Shown here: positions 41,501-54,609 of the stretch, piece after piece | Position numbering within the stretch: the first letter of the stretch is position 1 | How the letters are laid out: each line of letters begins with the position of its first letter | Assembly (NCBI GenBank): GCA_964007475.1 | Contig: OZ023273.1 | Span: 62,065,108-62,129,107 of the forward strand | DNA from: Hybos culiciformis | Taxonomy: Eukaryota > Arthropoda > Insecta > Diptera > Hybotidae | DNA: 64,000 bases | Direction of reading: 5' to 3' | Program-made: the position numbers and the translations under genes | Notes under the pieces: generated by a model | The model's input: the letters and a program-made list of their open reading frames with translations, nothing else | What the model was told of the DNA's origin: nothing | Database searches by the model: none

Positions 41501-44500
41501 GAACCCGAATGGACAGGACCAGGTTACACACGAGTACCCGAGGGCTCTGAATTAGAAGTAACAGTAGATGGCGTACCAACAACTATGACTTATGATATTG
41601 TGGTAAGATACTTAACACAAACAAGAGGTGATTGGGAAGATGCTCGAATAACAATTATACGTCCAGAGGAATTTGATCCAAATGGAATATGCGCAAATTC
41701 GTATCCAAGCACTGAACAAAGGGTACCTTTTAATCTGCCAGAGCACCAAACTTATGTTGTAGCTTTGAATAATGTTTGCTTGGAACAAGGCAAAATGTAC
41801 AAATTCAAAATACATTTTGAGAGGCACCGCAGCAATGAAGATAACCCAGCTGCACAAATCCTTATAGATTCAGTAAGTTCATTACCTAGTCAAGATTAAT
41901 TAACTTTTTTAATTATCACACCATAACTCTCACGAAATATGGGAGTTTTGACACAAAGCCATTAACCATTATGACAGAACTCTTATTTCAATAAATGGCA
42001 TAATTTCTAAAAAAAGTCACAACGATATTTCGGTGATGTGGAAGTTATGACATAATGTCATATCTCCCACTCAAAAAATGATACAAGTCCCATTTAATTT
42101 CTATGTCCTCTTAAAGAAAATATTAAAACAAGAATTTAGTGCAGGATACTTAAAAATAATGTACGAATAATGTACGACGTAATTACATATAATAAGTTAA
42201 AAAGAATAATTTATAAAATAATTATACAATTGATAAACATATCTTAAAGCAAAAGAAAAATTACATATTGTAAATAATTTTAATGGGCATGTGATCGATA
42301 TGTTGTATTTAGTACCATAGAATTTAGATCACTAAATGGAATATTATATGCGTCAATACACATGCAATCATTTAGATGCGTCAGCGTAAATAATGAAATC
42401 ATTTAGATGCATCAGCGTGAATAATGAAATCATTTAGATGCATCAGCGTAAATAATGAGAACATCTCACAATATTTCAATACAGACAAATACCAACAAAA
42501 AATGAAAAAAAAAATGTGTATATCAACTTTTGTTTTTTTTTTTGCATTGCAAATGTATAGACTGCAACTACCTCTCACATGCACATTAAAACAGTATATA
42601 AGATATGTTAACAAAATTTGTTATACAACTCGTTTTGTATTTACACAAAAACACATAGACACTTGTCAATTTATATCACTTGACCTAACGGTCTCGTTAT
42701 ATAAGTATTGACTCGTGTCAATGTGTTTTTGTGTATACAGAACTCGTAATTAATAACAAATTTAGTTAACATATATAATAATCTACTATTTGCTTCAATT
42801 TAAACAACTTTTCTTTTGCTTTTATAGATAAAAAATTAAAATTTAATTATATATATATTAATAATATTAATACGTGATTTTCTTTCCGTGTCAATTCTGG
42901 CTTTATTTCGTAACCAAATTGAACATTTTTTTTTTTATGAAAAGATGACAAGTAGGTAGTACAAGTTTTATAGAAATTTCTTTGTGAACAAAAAAGTTGT
43001 CTTCCGCGTTTAATTAATTTTAAATTGTTTTTTCTGCTACAAAAACAAATATATGAACATTGTTCCGTCGAAATCATAGTCGATTAAAAAGTATCTCGAT
43101 TACTAGTAAAATTAAAAATATACAATTTAAAGAACATTTGGATCGAACTTCAAATCTCAAAATGACTCAAAGAACCATGGCCATAAAATTATTTATAACC
43201 ATAAAAATATTAACAATAATAATAATTTCAAATCATAGCTCAAACTAAAGTGTATATTAATTTTTTTTTTAAAGTAGGAATCGTCGTATACTTTATTTCA
43301 ACCCTCGAACTTTTTCTTCTTTATTTCAAATCTCAGACTAAAAATTTTAAATGAAGCAATGATTAAGATCATAATCGAAAGCTTATCTCTGGAATCACTA
43401 GATAAATTTACTTCCTTTATTGTTATTCTAATTGAAACATTCATGAACCCAACTGATATTTATACTTTTATTACAGTTAGCATTAATTCCACGAATTGAA
43501 GTTACACCAATATTTAAGAATGATCCAATGGGTGAAACTAGGCGCAGAGAATACATGGAACTTGGATGTAATCAGACCTATTACGATGTCAATTATGATA
43601 CTAAAACGCATCCTCAGTGCAAAGATTATTTAAACACAGTAAGTATTTATGTTTTCGATGGAGCAACACCGTGTAATTGTAATCCCACTGGATCAAAAAG
43701 CAAGCAATGTGATCAATTCGGCGGACATTGTCATTGTAAAACAAACGTAGTAGGAAGACAGTGTGAAAAATGTGCACCGGGAACATATGGGTTCGGACCA
43801 GAAGGTTGTAAAGGTACATAAAAATTAGAAGTCATATAAAGTTTTGTTTGGAAACAACTTTAAAACAATTTATGTTTCATTGTAGCATGTGATTGTGACA
43901 GCATAGGATCTAGAGACAACGATTGTGACCTAAAAACAGGACAATGTAATTGCCATCCCAATACATATGGCCGTGAATGTAATCAATGTCAGCCAGGATT
44001 TTGGGACTTCCCAAACTGTCAAATGTGCCAGTGCAATGGCCATGCACATTCCTGTGATTCTAGAACAGGGAACTGCTTAAATTGTATGGATTTCACTAAT
44101 GGTTACAATTGCGATACATGTGTAGAAGGATATTACGGTAACCCATTACTGGGAAGTGAAATTGGCTGCCGGCCATGTCGTTGCCCAGATACGTTGCAAT
44201 CAGGACATTCACATGCCGACATATGTAAATTAGATTATGGCACAAACGATATGATTTGCTATTGTAAAGAAGGATATTCTGGATCAAGATGTGACATTTG
44301 CGCAGACAACTATTTTGGTAATCCTGAGGAGCCAGGTGGTATTTGTCAAAAGTGTAATTGTAGCAATAACATTAATTTATATGAAGTCAATAATTGCGAT
44401 GGAAAATCTGGTCAATGTCAAAAATGCTTATTTGATACAACTGGAGATCACTGCGAGTTCTGTAGAGATGGTTTCTATGGCAACGCTTTGTTGCAGAATT

Positions 44501-47500
44501 GTAGACGTTGCGACTGTAACATTTTGGGAACAAATTCTACAATTCAATATTGTAATAGAATAACTGGACAATGCCCGTGTTTAGCTAATGTCCAAGGATT
44601 AAGATGTGACGAATGTAAAACTAATCATTGGAAAATTGCAAGCGGAGAAGGATGTGAACCATGCGATTGTGACGCCAATGGAGCAGAATCGGATCAATGT
44701 AATCCGGTACGGTTATATAAAGTATGTATTAGTGAAAATTATATTTTTTATTTATTTTTTTAGTACGAAGGGCAATGCTTATGTAGGGAAGGTTTCGGAG
44801 GTAGAAAATGCGACCAGTGCCAATCAAATTATTGGGGAAACCCGAATGTAGAATGTTACGGTTCGTTTTTTAAATCGTTGAATATTAAAGTGTTAACACA
44901 ACATTATATTTTTAATTTTTAGAGTGTAAATGTGATCCGTACGGTTCAGCCAATTCCCAATGTAATCGAGAAACTGGAGAATGTGTTTGCCATCAAGGAA
45001 TCGGAGGATACAAATGTGATCAATGTGCCCGTGGCTATCTCGGTGAAGCACCATATTGTTCACCATGTGGTGAATGCTTCGATAACTGGGATGACATTCT
45101 GAGAGAATTAGAGGCAGAAACTAAAGAAACAATTGAACGAGCTAAACAAATAAAAATTGTTGGGGCCACGGGGGCATACACAGCTGACTTTACATCAATG
45201 GATTCGAAATTGAAATCGGTACAGCAGCTTCTCGATAATACCACTATTAGTGCTTCAGATATAACTAATTTAGAGACAAGAGTAGAATCATTAAAAAAAT
45301 CTTTAAAAGATTCTCAACAAGAGCTACAGGAAGCTGAAAGTATTTTAACAGAAGTCCATTCAAATGTCAGTTTATCTACAGCGCAATTAGATAATCTAAG
45401 AAATCAAACAGAGTATGTTCGAAATTTCTCTAATCAACTGAAAGAAAATGGAACTCAACTTCAAGAATCAAATATAGAAGGAGCATTAACATTTACCAGA
45501 GAGGCTCTACAAAGAACTGAGGCATTATCTGGTGTCCACGAAGAAGCTCAACAACATAGTGAAAATGCTGAACGTCAGTGCAAAAGAACTGAAGTTTCAG
45601 TTAATCGTAATAAAGATGATTTTAAGCAATTGTTAATTCAAAATGATGACACTCTTAGAGATTATGGAATTCAACTTAACCTTTTGAGAGATAATTTACC
45701 AGATTTAAATAATAATATATGTGATAAACGTGGTAACCCTTGTGACAATATATGTGGAGGGGCAGGTTGTGGAACATGTGGTGGTTTATCTTGTGAAAAA
45801 GGAGCTCTCACTAGGGCAGAAAAAGCCCTAAAAGTAGCCAAAGAGGCTGAAGATGAAATTAGAAACAAAAAAGAAGATGCTGATAATATAATTCGTTCAT
45901 TTTCACAAGCAAAAACCAATGCATCAGAGGCCTACGAACGAGCTCATGAAGCATTCGAAGATGCTAAACGATACTTAAATCGCACAAACGAATATATAAC
46001 AATCGGTGATGAATTGGTTTCTGAATTAAATAATATTATTACAAACACTACAGCTTCACCAGATGAAATCAGAGATTTAGCAGAGAAAACATTGGCTCTT
46101 GACCTTCATTTGAATCCTGATGCAATTAATAAATTAGGGACTCAAATAAATGTTGCAGTGTCTTCATTACAAGACGTTGAACAAATTATACATAACACAC
46201 GTTTTGATTTGGACAAAGTAGAAAGATTGAAGCAAAAAGCTAATGAAACAAAAAATCGTGCAGACGAAATTTTGAATACAGCAAATTCAGTTGTAAAAGC
46301 GTTGAATGAAGCAGATACTGCTCAAGCTAAAGCACATAATGCAATCAAACAAGCAAACAGTGATATAGCTTTAGCCAAAGAAGATTTAGATAAGGTAAAC
46401 TTAAAATAATACAATTGAAATTCTTGAAATAATAATTATGCATTACAAATTCTAGATCGACCACGAAACTACAGAAGCTCAACAACCAGCTAATAAGACT
46501 AGCGAACAAGTTAATCAACTTATTAGGAAATTAAACAGATTACAGAAAAATATAGTTCAAAAGGAAATCGATGCAAAAGATATAAAAAATCGAACATTAC
46601 TAGTTCGAGAATCGGCTAGCAATGCTCACGAGTTAGCATCCAAGGTAAAATACAATTACATATTTGTTTTATTATTTTTTTCAAGTGAACTTATTTATTT
46701 AGCTGAAGAATAAATATGGTACTGCAAATGATTCATTGATAATTAAAGCCAGAACCTCAGAAACAGCACGTGAGAGAGCTCAACAATTGCTTCAAAGAGC
46801 TTCAAAAATTACTATTGGAACAAGCGAACAACTTAAAGAGTTGAAAGGCAAGTACAAAATGCTAGCGTTAATTACCAACTGAATCTGAGAACTTTATATT
46901 GTAATATTTTTTGTGTGTTTCAAACATTATAAAAAAATGTAGTTTCAAATTACTTAAGAACAGGCAGAAAAGTCAAATGAAATTAACAAACTGCGAAAAT
47001 GCAAAAAGATGTACTCCCTAGGACGGATCCAACAAATATTGTTACTTTTTCAACATTCTACTTATTTGGGTCAAAATAAATATTAATTGTAGCTATAACT
47101 TCAATGACCATTTTTCTGAGGTATTTTCAATATGTTTTCAATTCTTGTTGTTGCAAAAATAAAGAATGTTTCTATTTAGTTCGTTCGTTCATTAGTTTAA
47201 CTTTACTTTTATAAATAGCTTAAAATTTATAAGAAGAAACAATTTTCCAGAAATAAAAACATTAGGTATAATTATTATAATATAGTCTTAAATCAAAAAG
47301 AATAATTAGTTTATTTAGCTAAATTAAATAAAGAGGGCTTTCCAGCTCACTAATAACTATTAAACTGCCGATTTCACTCGTTTGAATGCGAAACATGTTC
47401 ATGTTCTTCACTTAAGCGAAACGACGAGATTGGATAGTTACAAAAGTAGTAGGCATCAACTGATCAAGATTAAAAAGGATTAATGCTAAAAAAGATAACG

Positions 47501-47734
47501 GCACGAAAAAATATTAAAAAAAATTTATTTTTTCTATTAGTTTTGTTGAGTAGATAGATGGTTTCTATTTTGAATTTTTTTGTTACTTTTCTAGATATGA
47601 AAGATGTGTATCTTACGAAAGAAGCTGAATTAGAAAAACTAAATGATACAATTACCCAATTAAATGTTCAAATGGATCAATATTTAGAGACAATAACACA
47701 TCAAGCCGAATATTATCGCCAATGTACTTCCTAG
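38530..47734 (+). CDS. LanB1: Laminin subunit beta-1, 12 exons
   Basis: Secreted basement-membrane glycoprotein chain that trimerises with laminin alpha and gamma chains. Inferred exons: 38530-38575, 39348-39431, 39700-39946, 40009-41407, 41462-41872, 43477-43813, 43886-44706, 44764-44860, 44923-46394, 46456-46644, 46703-46847, 47595-47734. Total is about 1795 aa, close to the Drosophila length. Exon 1 encodes a hydrophobic signal peptide ([15 protein letters not shown]). Next come the laminin N-terminal domain ([20 protein letters not shown] to about MVVRGSC), a first block of Cys-rich LE repeats, the domain IV-like region in exons 4-6, a second LE block (exons 6-9), and a long coiled coil broken by the beta-chain Cys-rich loop [17 protein letters not shown]. 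It ends YYRQCTS, with the C-terminal Cys expected for an interchain disulphide. Exon 11 uses a GC donor. No lesion is seen. Confidence 0.95.
42363..42460. repeat. 31-bp tandem repeat in laminin intron 5
   Basis: Three copies of a unit starting ATCATTTAGATGCRTCAGCG and ending TAATGAA, with one or two substitutions between them. Confidence 0.85.
42596..42780. mobile_element. Imperfect hairpin (MITE-like) in laminin intron 5
   Basis: The left arm TATATAAGATATGTTAAC pairs with GTTAACATATATAATA on the right, and the arms continue inwards through AAATTTGTTAT, ACTCG and TACACAAAAACACATAGACA with their complements. Arms are about 70 bp around a 40-bp middle. It resembles a small palindromic MITE. 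No duplication could be told apart from the arms. Confidence 0.65.
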
Positions 47735-48685
47735 TTTTATTCATAGTTTTTAAATTTAATCAAAACTTATGTTTAGAAAACCTAGTTACATAAGATTCCA
47801 AACTAATACATACTTCAATTTAGCTCTTAAATGAAGTATTAGACAAAATACTTAAACAAAATACTTTAAACTAAAGATTAAAAAAATAATTTTTAATATA
47901 TTTTTATTTATAATAAAAAAAAGTGTTTTATTGAATTGAAAATGTTAAAAAAAATCTGCTGAAAATATTATGAATTCAAATGCTAAAAAAGGGTTCCATG
48001 GTTCATTCGTCATCAGATTCTTTTTAATTCCTTTTCATGGACGCCTAACCGTCTTAAGCCTAACAATCAAATATTAACTTCCGAGATGATCGCTATCTGT
48101 ATATATATATTCTTGACATAACTAACAATACTAGTTCGAAAATAATTGAAAAATTTGGACAAATACTAACTCAAACTATCGAACAATTTATAAAATTGCG
48201 CATTCAAATCTATGGTTTTCTATTGGATGAACCAAATAATATAGTTTTAGCTTTTTTGCTATAAAATAAGACCACAAACACATACAGTTTGTATAAAATC
48301 CTTATTATAACAATGCATATATATAACTTGCAAATTTTTTAATTATACCTAACATAATAAATTAAGATTAGATAATTATATTTGTTTAAAGTAGTTCAAG
48401 TTGAGGTAACTTACACTCAAGTTAAAATAAATTAAAAAAAAAATAAATTAAAAAATTTTAAATTTGCACATAATTTTAATTTTAAATAAATCTCGTGTGA
48501 GCCTCATCCACATAAGCTAACTAAGTTAAACTTCTTAGTTATTTGCAACAATTACATATTAACCTGGTAATATATTTTTGTCTAGAATGGAGGATATTAT
48601 GTACATTAATGTCGGTGATATTTGTGTTATATAGATATTTATTTATTTATTTATTTATTTATTTATTTTCGTTTAATTCAAACTA
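47735..48685. other. 3' flank of laminin beta-1
   Basis: Possible polyadenylation motifs (AATAAA-like) occur near 47912. Around 48495-48550 lies the inverted copy of the GTGAGCCTCATCC/AAGTTAAACTTCTT repeat seen near 35300. A (TTTA)n microsatellite occupies about 48639-48668. No gene. Confidence 0.5.
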
Positions 48686-50673
48686 CAGGGTTCCCTTTTT
48701 TTTTTAGATTCATTTTCCCTGACTTTCCCTGATTTTCCAGAGAAAAAAATTTTTTTTTCCAGAACTAATCAATCAGTTTTAGAAAATTTAACAAAAAATT
48801 TTTTTTTGTCTGTATACAATTATTTACATATATGTACATATCGTCGCTCAGAATTTAAATGTCGTATGTAGATTTCGTCAATTTTAGGATTATGATAATT
48901 TCTTAAAGTTTTCGAGGTTGAATTTTCTTTTGCCGCAATCAGTTTTTTTATTTGGCTATTAGTTTTTGAGATATTTAACTTCTATTTTGTTGTACGTATC
49001 ATAAAAGAAACATTTTGAGGGAATAATTGTTGTATGTGTTGAATTTTTGCTACATTCGACAAATATGGATATAAAAATATATATAATTTTTTTATTTTTA
49101 TTTTTTGTCGTATGCATACAAAATTTTAAACGATGGTATTTGCGGTGTGAAATAAGTATTGTATTAAGAAAAAAATAATTTTTTTAAATAAATAACAGAA
49201 GAGTTTATATAATTTTTATCAAAAAATATATAAATTGTTTAAAAAAAAATATGAACATTTAAAGGCATGGAACGATCAACTTTATCAAAATCACCTTTTT
49301 TAAAAGGGTATGTTATAATTTATAAATAGTGTTATAGACAGTTACTTAAAAAGTAAGGAAATCGGTAGTCGTGTCACCCTCGTGAAGAAACTGAAAGATC
49401 TCGACTACACAGATGTCAATTTAAAAATTTTAAAACCAACAGCTTCAGTGTTTTAAACTATTTCCTATTTAAAAGAAGGAACATTTTTACCAACAAATTC
49501 CGTTCACCAAATGCAAGTTTGTAATGTATCAACAAAAAACTTTGAAAGTATCATAATAAAAAAAGCAAAAGAAGAGAATTTCAAAATCGTTGATTTGAAT
49601 TAAAGTAATGGACGATTTAAGAGATTTCAACAGCGTTATAAAATCAGAATTAAAAGTTGCAAAAAAAACAAAAAATCATCCGAAAAGTTGATGGATTTAA
49701 AATGCATGGTAGGTATTCCTTTTTTTTTTTAAGAATTAAGAATTAAGAATAGTTTAATCCCACTATTTAACTATGATTAGTATTTATGCCTTTTATTATT
49801 ATAAAACTTTATTTTTATTTTCAGATTTTCTAATTAATTAAGCAATCGCCCGTAAAATGATAACATTTTTTTTTTGAAAATGACTGAAAGTGCAGATTTG
49901 AAAATTAACTTGTATTGAAACCAACTTTCGATTGAATTTTCGGAATTGCTATAAAAAGTTTTAGTAGAATGTTATTTGATTACTTTAATTTATCTAAAAC
50001 TTTGATTAGTTTTTCTGTTAAGACTATTAGTGGATATTTTTTTCATTTTTATTAACGACCGTTGAAAGTATTTTAAAGTTATTGATTGTTATTTTTTAAA
50101 GTATTGATTGAAAATGTTAAATTGTTTATTAAAATTTTTTAAGAAATGTTTGATTGAATATTATTTATTTTAATAAAATAAAAATTTTTTATCAGAAAAT
50201 ATTTTTTAATTCATTATTTCTAAAAGAGACCTTGCAATCTTTGTACAAAAATTCTAATTATCTAGAACAAAATGTTGATATACAACAAAATTTTCTAAGA
50301 AGAAGAATTTCAAAATTGATTTGTCGTATGTCAGCATTTACTGAATAAAAAAGTGTAAAACTTCTTGTTACAACATACAAATTTCGAGGCAAATTAAAAA
50401 TTTCTTCATTACTAATTCACTGAAACTATTTAAAAATTTGCATATTTAAAAATTTGAATTACTTACTTTACATTTCTTTAAAAATTTTTTACACCACCAA
50501 TGATAAATTTTATTTTTAAATTTTAGAAGACGATTTTCCAGAAATTTGTCACTTTTGGTTAAAACTCCCTGACTTATCTTAAAACGCTCTTGTTTTCCAT
50601 GACTTTCCCTGACTGTTTTCGTTTTCCCTGACTTTCCAGGTTTCCCAGATTTTCCAGAGAAAGGGGAACCCTG
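48686..50673. mobile_element. 2-kb TIR DNA transposon relic (CAGGGTTCCC ends)
   Basis: It starts CAGGGTTCCC and ends GGGGAACCCTG, with the pentamer AACTA directly outside both ends (48681-48685 and 50674-50678). Both subterminal regions repeat TTTCCCTGACTTTCC and TTTTCCAGAGAAA motifs in inverted arrangement. The interior around 49330-49700 has coding character but is interrupted: a frame reading VTLVKKLKDLDYTDVNLK and later FLPTNSVHQMQVCNVS contains stops. I do not recognise this protein. It may be a degraded transposase or a captured sequence. A hAT-like origin is plausible from the CAG end, but the duplication is shorter than the usual 8 bp. Confidence 0.7.
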
Positions 50674-50678
50674 AACTA

Positions 50679-51129
50679 TTATAAAAAAAAAATGATAATT
50701 AGTCTTTGAAATGTCGCTTGATTTTTTATCCTATTTAAAGTGGGAATCGCATACCAATAAAAAGTGCAAAGCATTACAAAACCAAAATTACCATTATTTT
50801 TTCAACTCTAACTAATAAGGAAAAATTTAAAAAATTAAAAAAAAAACCTTGCGTAAAAAATATAATTTTTGACGAAACCTCTTTCAAAAAACGAAATGAA
50901 AACAAACTAATCAAATTAAAATTTTTATTTATACTTGCTTACTTGATACCATATAAATGATACACAAAGAAATTTTTAGAAAAGTTAAAGACTTATATTA
51001 AAATAAATTTTAAATTAATTCCATAAATTTTTTATTTTGCATTGCGCTTTAAAAATGTGATTACGACATACTGAAAAGTAAAACATATTAATTAGCTTTT
51101 GAAAATGTTTTTCACATAACATTGTAAAC
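50679..51129. other. Intergenic region downstream of eIF6
   Basis: A+T-rich region between the transposon and the eIF6 stop codon. It is the 3' side of eIF6 (minus strand). Nothing else is recognised. Confidence 0.4.
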
Positions 51130-54100
51130 TTACGCTTCGATTAATGATGCTCGAAGTTTCGTAGACACACTTGCTGGCTGTGCTTGATTTAATTTGAAAA
51201 CGCTTTCAATAACTGAAATTTCTGTTGCTGTTGTACTCATTCCACAAAAGGCAGCCCAATCGTTAACGACCATACCAGCTGCAAGCACTTCACTACCTCT
51301 ATTAACTGTACCGGAAACAAGTGGGACTTGTAGCAGTAATGAGAGCTCATCTAAATCTTGTGTTGTAGTTTTAGGATGAACTAAGCCACCTTGATTGCTT
51401 AGTACTGTATATGAGCCTACTAGAGTATTTCCTGCAACAGCTTGCCTAAAAACTTCAACGTCCAGAGTGTCACCAATAATTTCTTCAGTTTCCTTGAAAT
51501 AATTAAGCAATGTGTTTCATTATTGGGTAAAATAAAATTAGATTCTACTAGAAATTTCAATTTAATTCATGTTTTAATAAAATCGTTGATCATTTGTTTA
51601 AGATGCAATATATTATATTTCTGATTAAAATTCTCTTTCTTTTTTATGAAAATTTTCAAATTTACATATTCATTGTTGAAAACATTATAAGTAAATTATA
51701 AAATATGTATGTCTATAAATATATTTTCGCTAAATTTTTGGTAATTATACAGAATTTAATTCCGGAGTACTTTTGAGTAGCTTTTGGTTCTTGATATAAT
51801 TATATATAATAGATGTATTTTTTCGAAAGCCTTTGTATTTTAATGTATGGCTTGGAGTCCTTAAAATGCCTTCAAAAGTTTTACCATTAAAGCTTCTTAA
51901 AATTATTTATTAAATTGATGGTTTTTATTCAATAAATTTAAAAAATACTAAAATTGATTTTTGATCATAATTCGCATTTTTTCCCAGACCCTATCAACCT
52001 ATCAAAGAAATTACCAAAATATGTGCAGCGATATTATCATCTTTTCTGGAAAAACTGATAAACAAGTAATTTAATGTAAGAGTAGCAACGGCCTCAATAA
52101 AAAATCATTCCCATTCAGAAATCCGAAGATAGAACAAATTAATTACATTAATTAATAACAATTTTATCATTATTTTCAAAATATTCGAAGTAAAAACCAT
52201 AGCTAAAAGAAATATATATAAATAATTCGCCTACTTAATATAAAGAAGCTGAATCTGAGCATATTGGAAACATTAATGAACAATTACCTAAATAAAATAT
52301 ACAATTGGGCTAGCAATAATTTTAACAAAACCGAAATCATAATTTTTCAATATTAAATGCAATACTTCGAATATAATTAAGTATAACAGTAATTGAATCA
52401 GTCAACATTTTTTCATATCTTGCATTAAACAGCGATCAAATCTAAGCATTTTTTTTTTATTAAATTCCAAACAATTAAAAAAAATAATTACTACTCTGTG
52501 TTTGTTAATTAAATACAAACAATATTCTTTCCCCTGTTTTTAGGACAACATTTGATTATTAAATGGAAGAAAATACAGAGATTACAAAATAAAGCTTAAT
52601 TATCCCACTCAGAATAAATATATAATGAACTGAAAGCACAAGACAACTACAACATCTTCTAAGAGAAAAAATCCTAAACCCGTCAGGATTTAGAATTAAA
52701 TCGTTGGTTTTTACAAGATACCGGAAGATACCGGAAGATATGAAATTATAAGGTTAAAAACGATTTAAAGTAAAAATAAAAAAATTTGTTAGCAAGAAGA
52801 TACAATGAAGTACAACGTCGTCGCCTTCAAGAAATACTTAATTAATACTTAATTAATCATAAAATTTCCATATTCCCATCCGAACATATCGCAAGCGAAT
52901 AGTTTATCGAATCATAAAAACTTATTACATCAGTAAACGTTTTCCGTTGAAGAAACCGAAACACTGTCTTCGCAGCAATTAGAGGCCCAAGTAACTTGAA
53001 TTGCTTAATTTATGTCTAGTCCATATTTACCTTATCTATGTCCGGATGTACAAGGGCAACATAATCATTGCATGCAACGACATTGCCTAATGCCGACAAT
53101 CTTTCTTCAATTCGTTGCACTTTAACTTGATCCGGTAAACTATTTCGAATGTGTTGTAATTCTACATCTGTTGTTGAACTGGGCACTAATAATCCATTTT
53201 TATTTCCGACTATTAATCGACCAATAATTCTGCAACCACCAATACTGGTATGAATTACTGGAATGGTTTCTGCCAATTCAGCTTCAAAAACGCTTAAAAA
53301 AATAAAAAATACATAAATGAAATGTTGTTATGTGTAATTTTACAATTAGAAGTTTTTCACTCTTCAATTACTAGGTAGGTTGTGTTAGGTTGTAACAGAT
53401 CGGGAATGTCCAGATTCCCTTGCTGTTAGGCCTATTGGACCGTTGTACAACCCTACTCGATGGACCATTCCACACCTTTTACAAACCTAATTATTCTCAG
53501 ACCTGTAAAAATTATTTCCCAAATATTCTTACCCCTCTGGCTCGTATCGTTTGGTACTGACAGAGCACGTGAAGAACTGTTTCCGGCTTCTCTCCAAATT
53601 CCCGTATCGACTCACCCCCTCCCGGAACTCGTGGTTCCTGGAAAAGTGAAAGTAGTCACAGGTTAGTCTTATCAAGACTTATTACCTGTTTAGACTTCCC
53701 CTTTACCTTATTACTAAGTGAGCCGAAACCCCGAACTCTAAATCCCACAATATTAAAATTAAGAACAAAATTTCATAAATTATCAAAAAATGAATTTTAG
53801 GCTTCGCAAAAACACAAAACAGCTCGGTATAAGGAAAATTTTCGATTCTTAGATAAAAATCGGCAACGGAAAATAGTTATATATAGGCCTAGGAACCTAT
53901 CTAGGTACTTAAAATATTTAAATAAATTTGGACCTTTAAATGGATTTTGGTTTGTTGATTGTGTGCCTAGGTAAGTCAAGGGAGATGGTAATCAACTTAC
54001 GTTACGAGTTACAACACCAATTAATTAGGTAGTTACGTTAACTTTTCAACTTTTTATTATGAAAGTAATAGTAGGTAGGTATACCTACCTTCTTTCTTTT

Positions 54101-54609
54101 AAATTGATGGTGACTGGAATTTCTTTTTCGTTTTGTCGAAATTCAATTTCTAAATAACTAATTGATTTTTTTAAGATGATGATTCATAATGATAATTTCA
54201 TTGAAAAAGTAATTAATACCTACATGATTGTTTAATTAATATATAGGCAGGTGCCTATATCGAATTAATTAATTCGATCAGATTGAAACCTACACATAGG
54301 ATAGGAAAACTCATGAAGGAACAAACGAGAGAAATAAAATTGATTAAAATATTTCGACATGATAATACTATCATCAACAAGGCAAATCCAACATAACCTA
54401 TCATTATCATCATCTTTTAGAAAATTACACCAACCTCGAACGAAAGTTAAGAATGTGAGCTTAAAATTTACAAATAAAAAAAATCATTGGTAGGTACCTT
54501 ACCTGTAAAATGTTTCAGCTCCGCCGATTGCAACCAAACAATATGAGTTAGTTAATTTGCTGAACACACCAATATCATCGTTATTTTCAAACTGAACTCT
54601 TAGAGCCAT
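51130..54609 (-). CDS. eIF6: Eukaryotic translation initiation factor 6, 3 exons
   Basis: eIF6 is the anti-association factor that binds the 60S ribosomal subunit. It is needed for 60S biogenesis in the nucleolus and prevents premature joining to 40S. Inferred minus-strand exons: 54609-54503, 53292-53031, 51492-51130 (107 + 262 + 363 nt). They encode 243 aa, against about 245 in other animals. The protein begins [20 protein letters not shown]. It contains [29 protein letters not shown] and [19 protein letters not shown], ending in [10 protein letters not shown] and [14 protein letters not shown]. These repeated motifs belong to the five-fold propeller fold of the family. Introns are GT-AG. 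Intron 1 holds a retrotransposon fragment. No disabling mutation is seen. Confidence 0.95.
53375..53700 (-). mobile_element. Non-LTR retrotransposon 3' fragment in eIF6 intron 1
   Basis: On the minus strand a frame reads [16 protein letters not shown] and then [13 protein letters not shown], which is the Cys/His-type C-terminal segment of R1/I/Jockey-like elements. Downstream on that strand come a stop-rich, less A+T-rich tail (CAACGGTCCAATAGGCCTAA) and a terminus ACAACCTAACACAACCTACC. It is a short dead fragment from a different family than the copy at 36.8 kb. Confidence 0.7.

Noticed and set aside
42424..43248. Open frames inside laminin intron 5
   Set aside because: They overlap a 31-bp tandem repeat, a hairpin repeat and A+T-rich intron. 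The flanking exons join in frame across them.
45035..45919. Minus-strand frames opposite laminin coiled-coil exon 9
   Set aside because: Antisense shadows of a strongly supported coding exon.
53460..53666. Plus-strand 68-codon frame in eIF6 intron 1
   Set aside because: It is the antisense of the non-LTR fragment, whose minus-strand reading carries the recognisable C-terminal motif.
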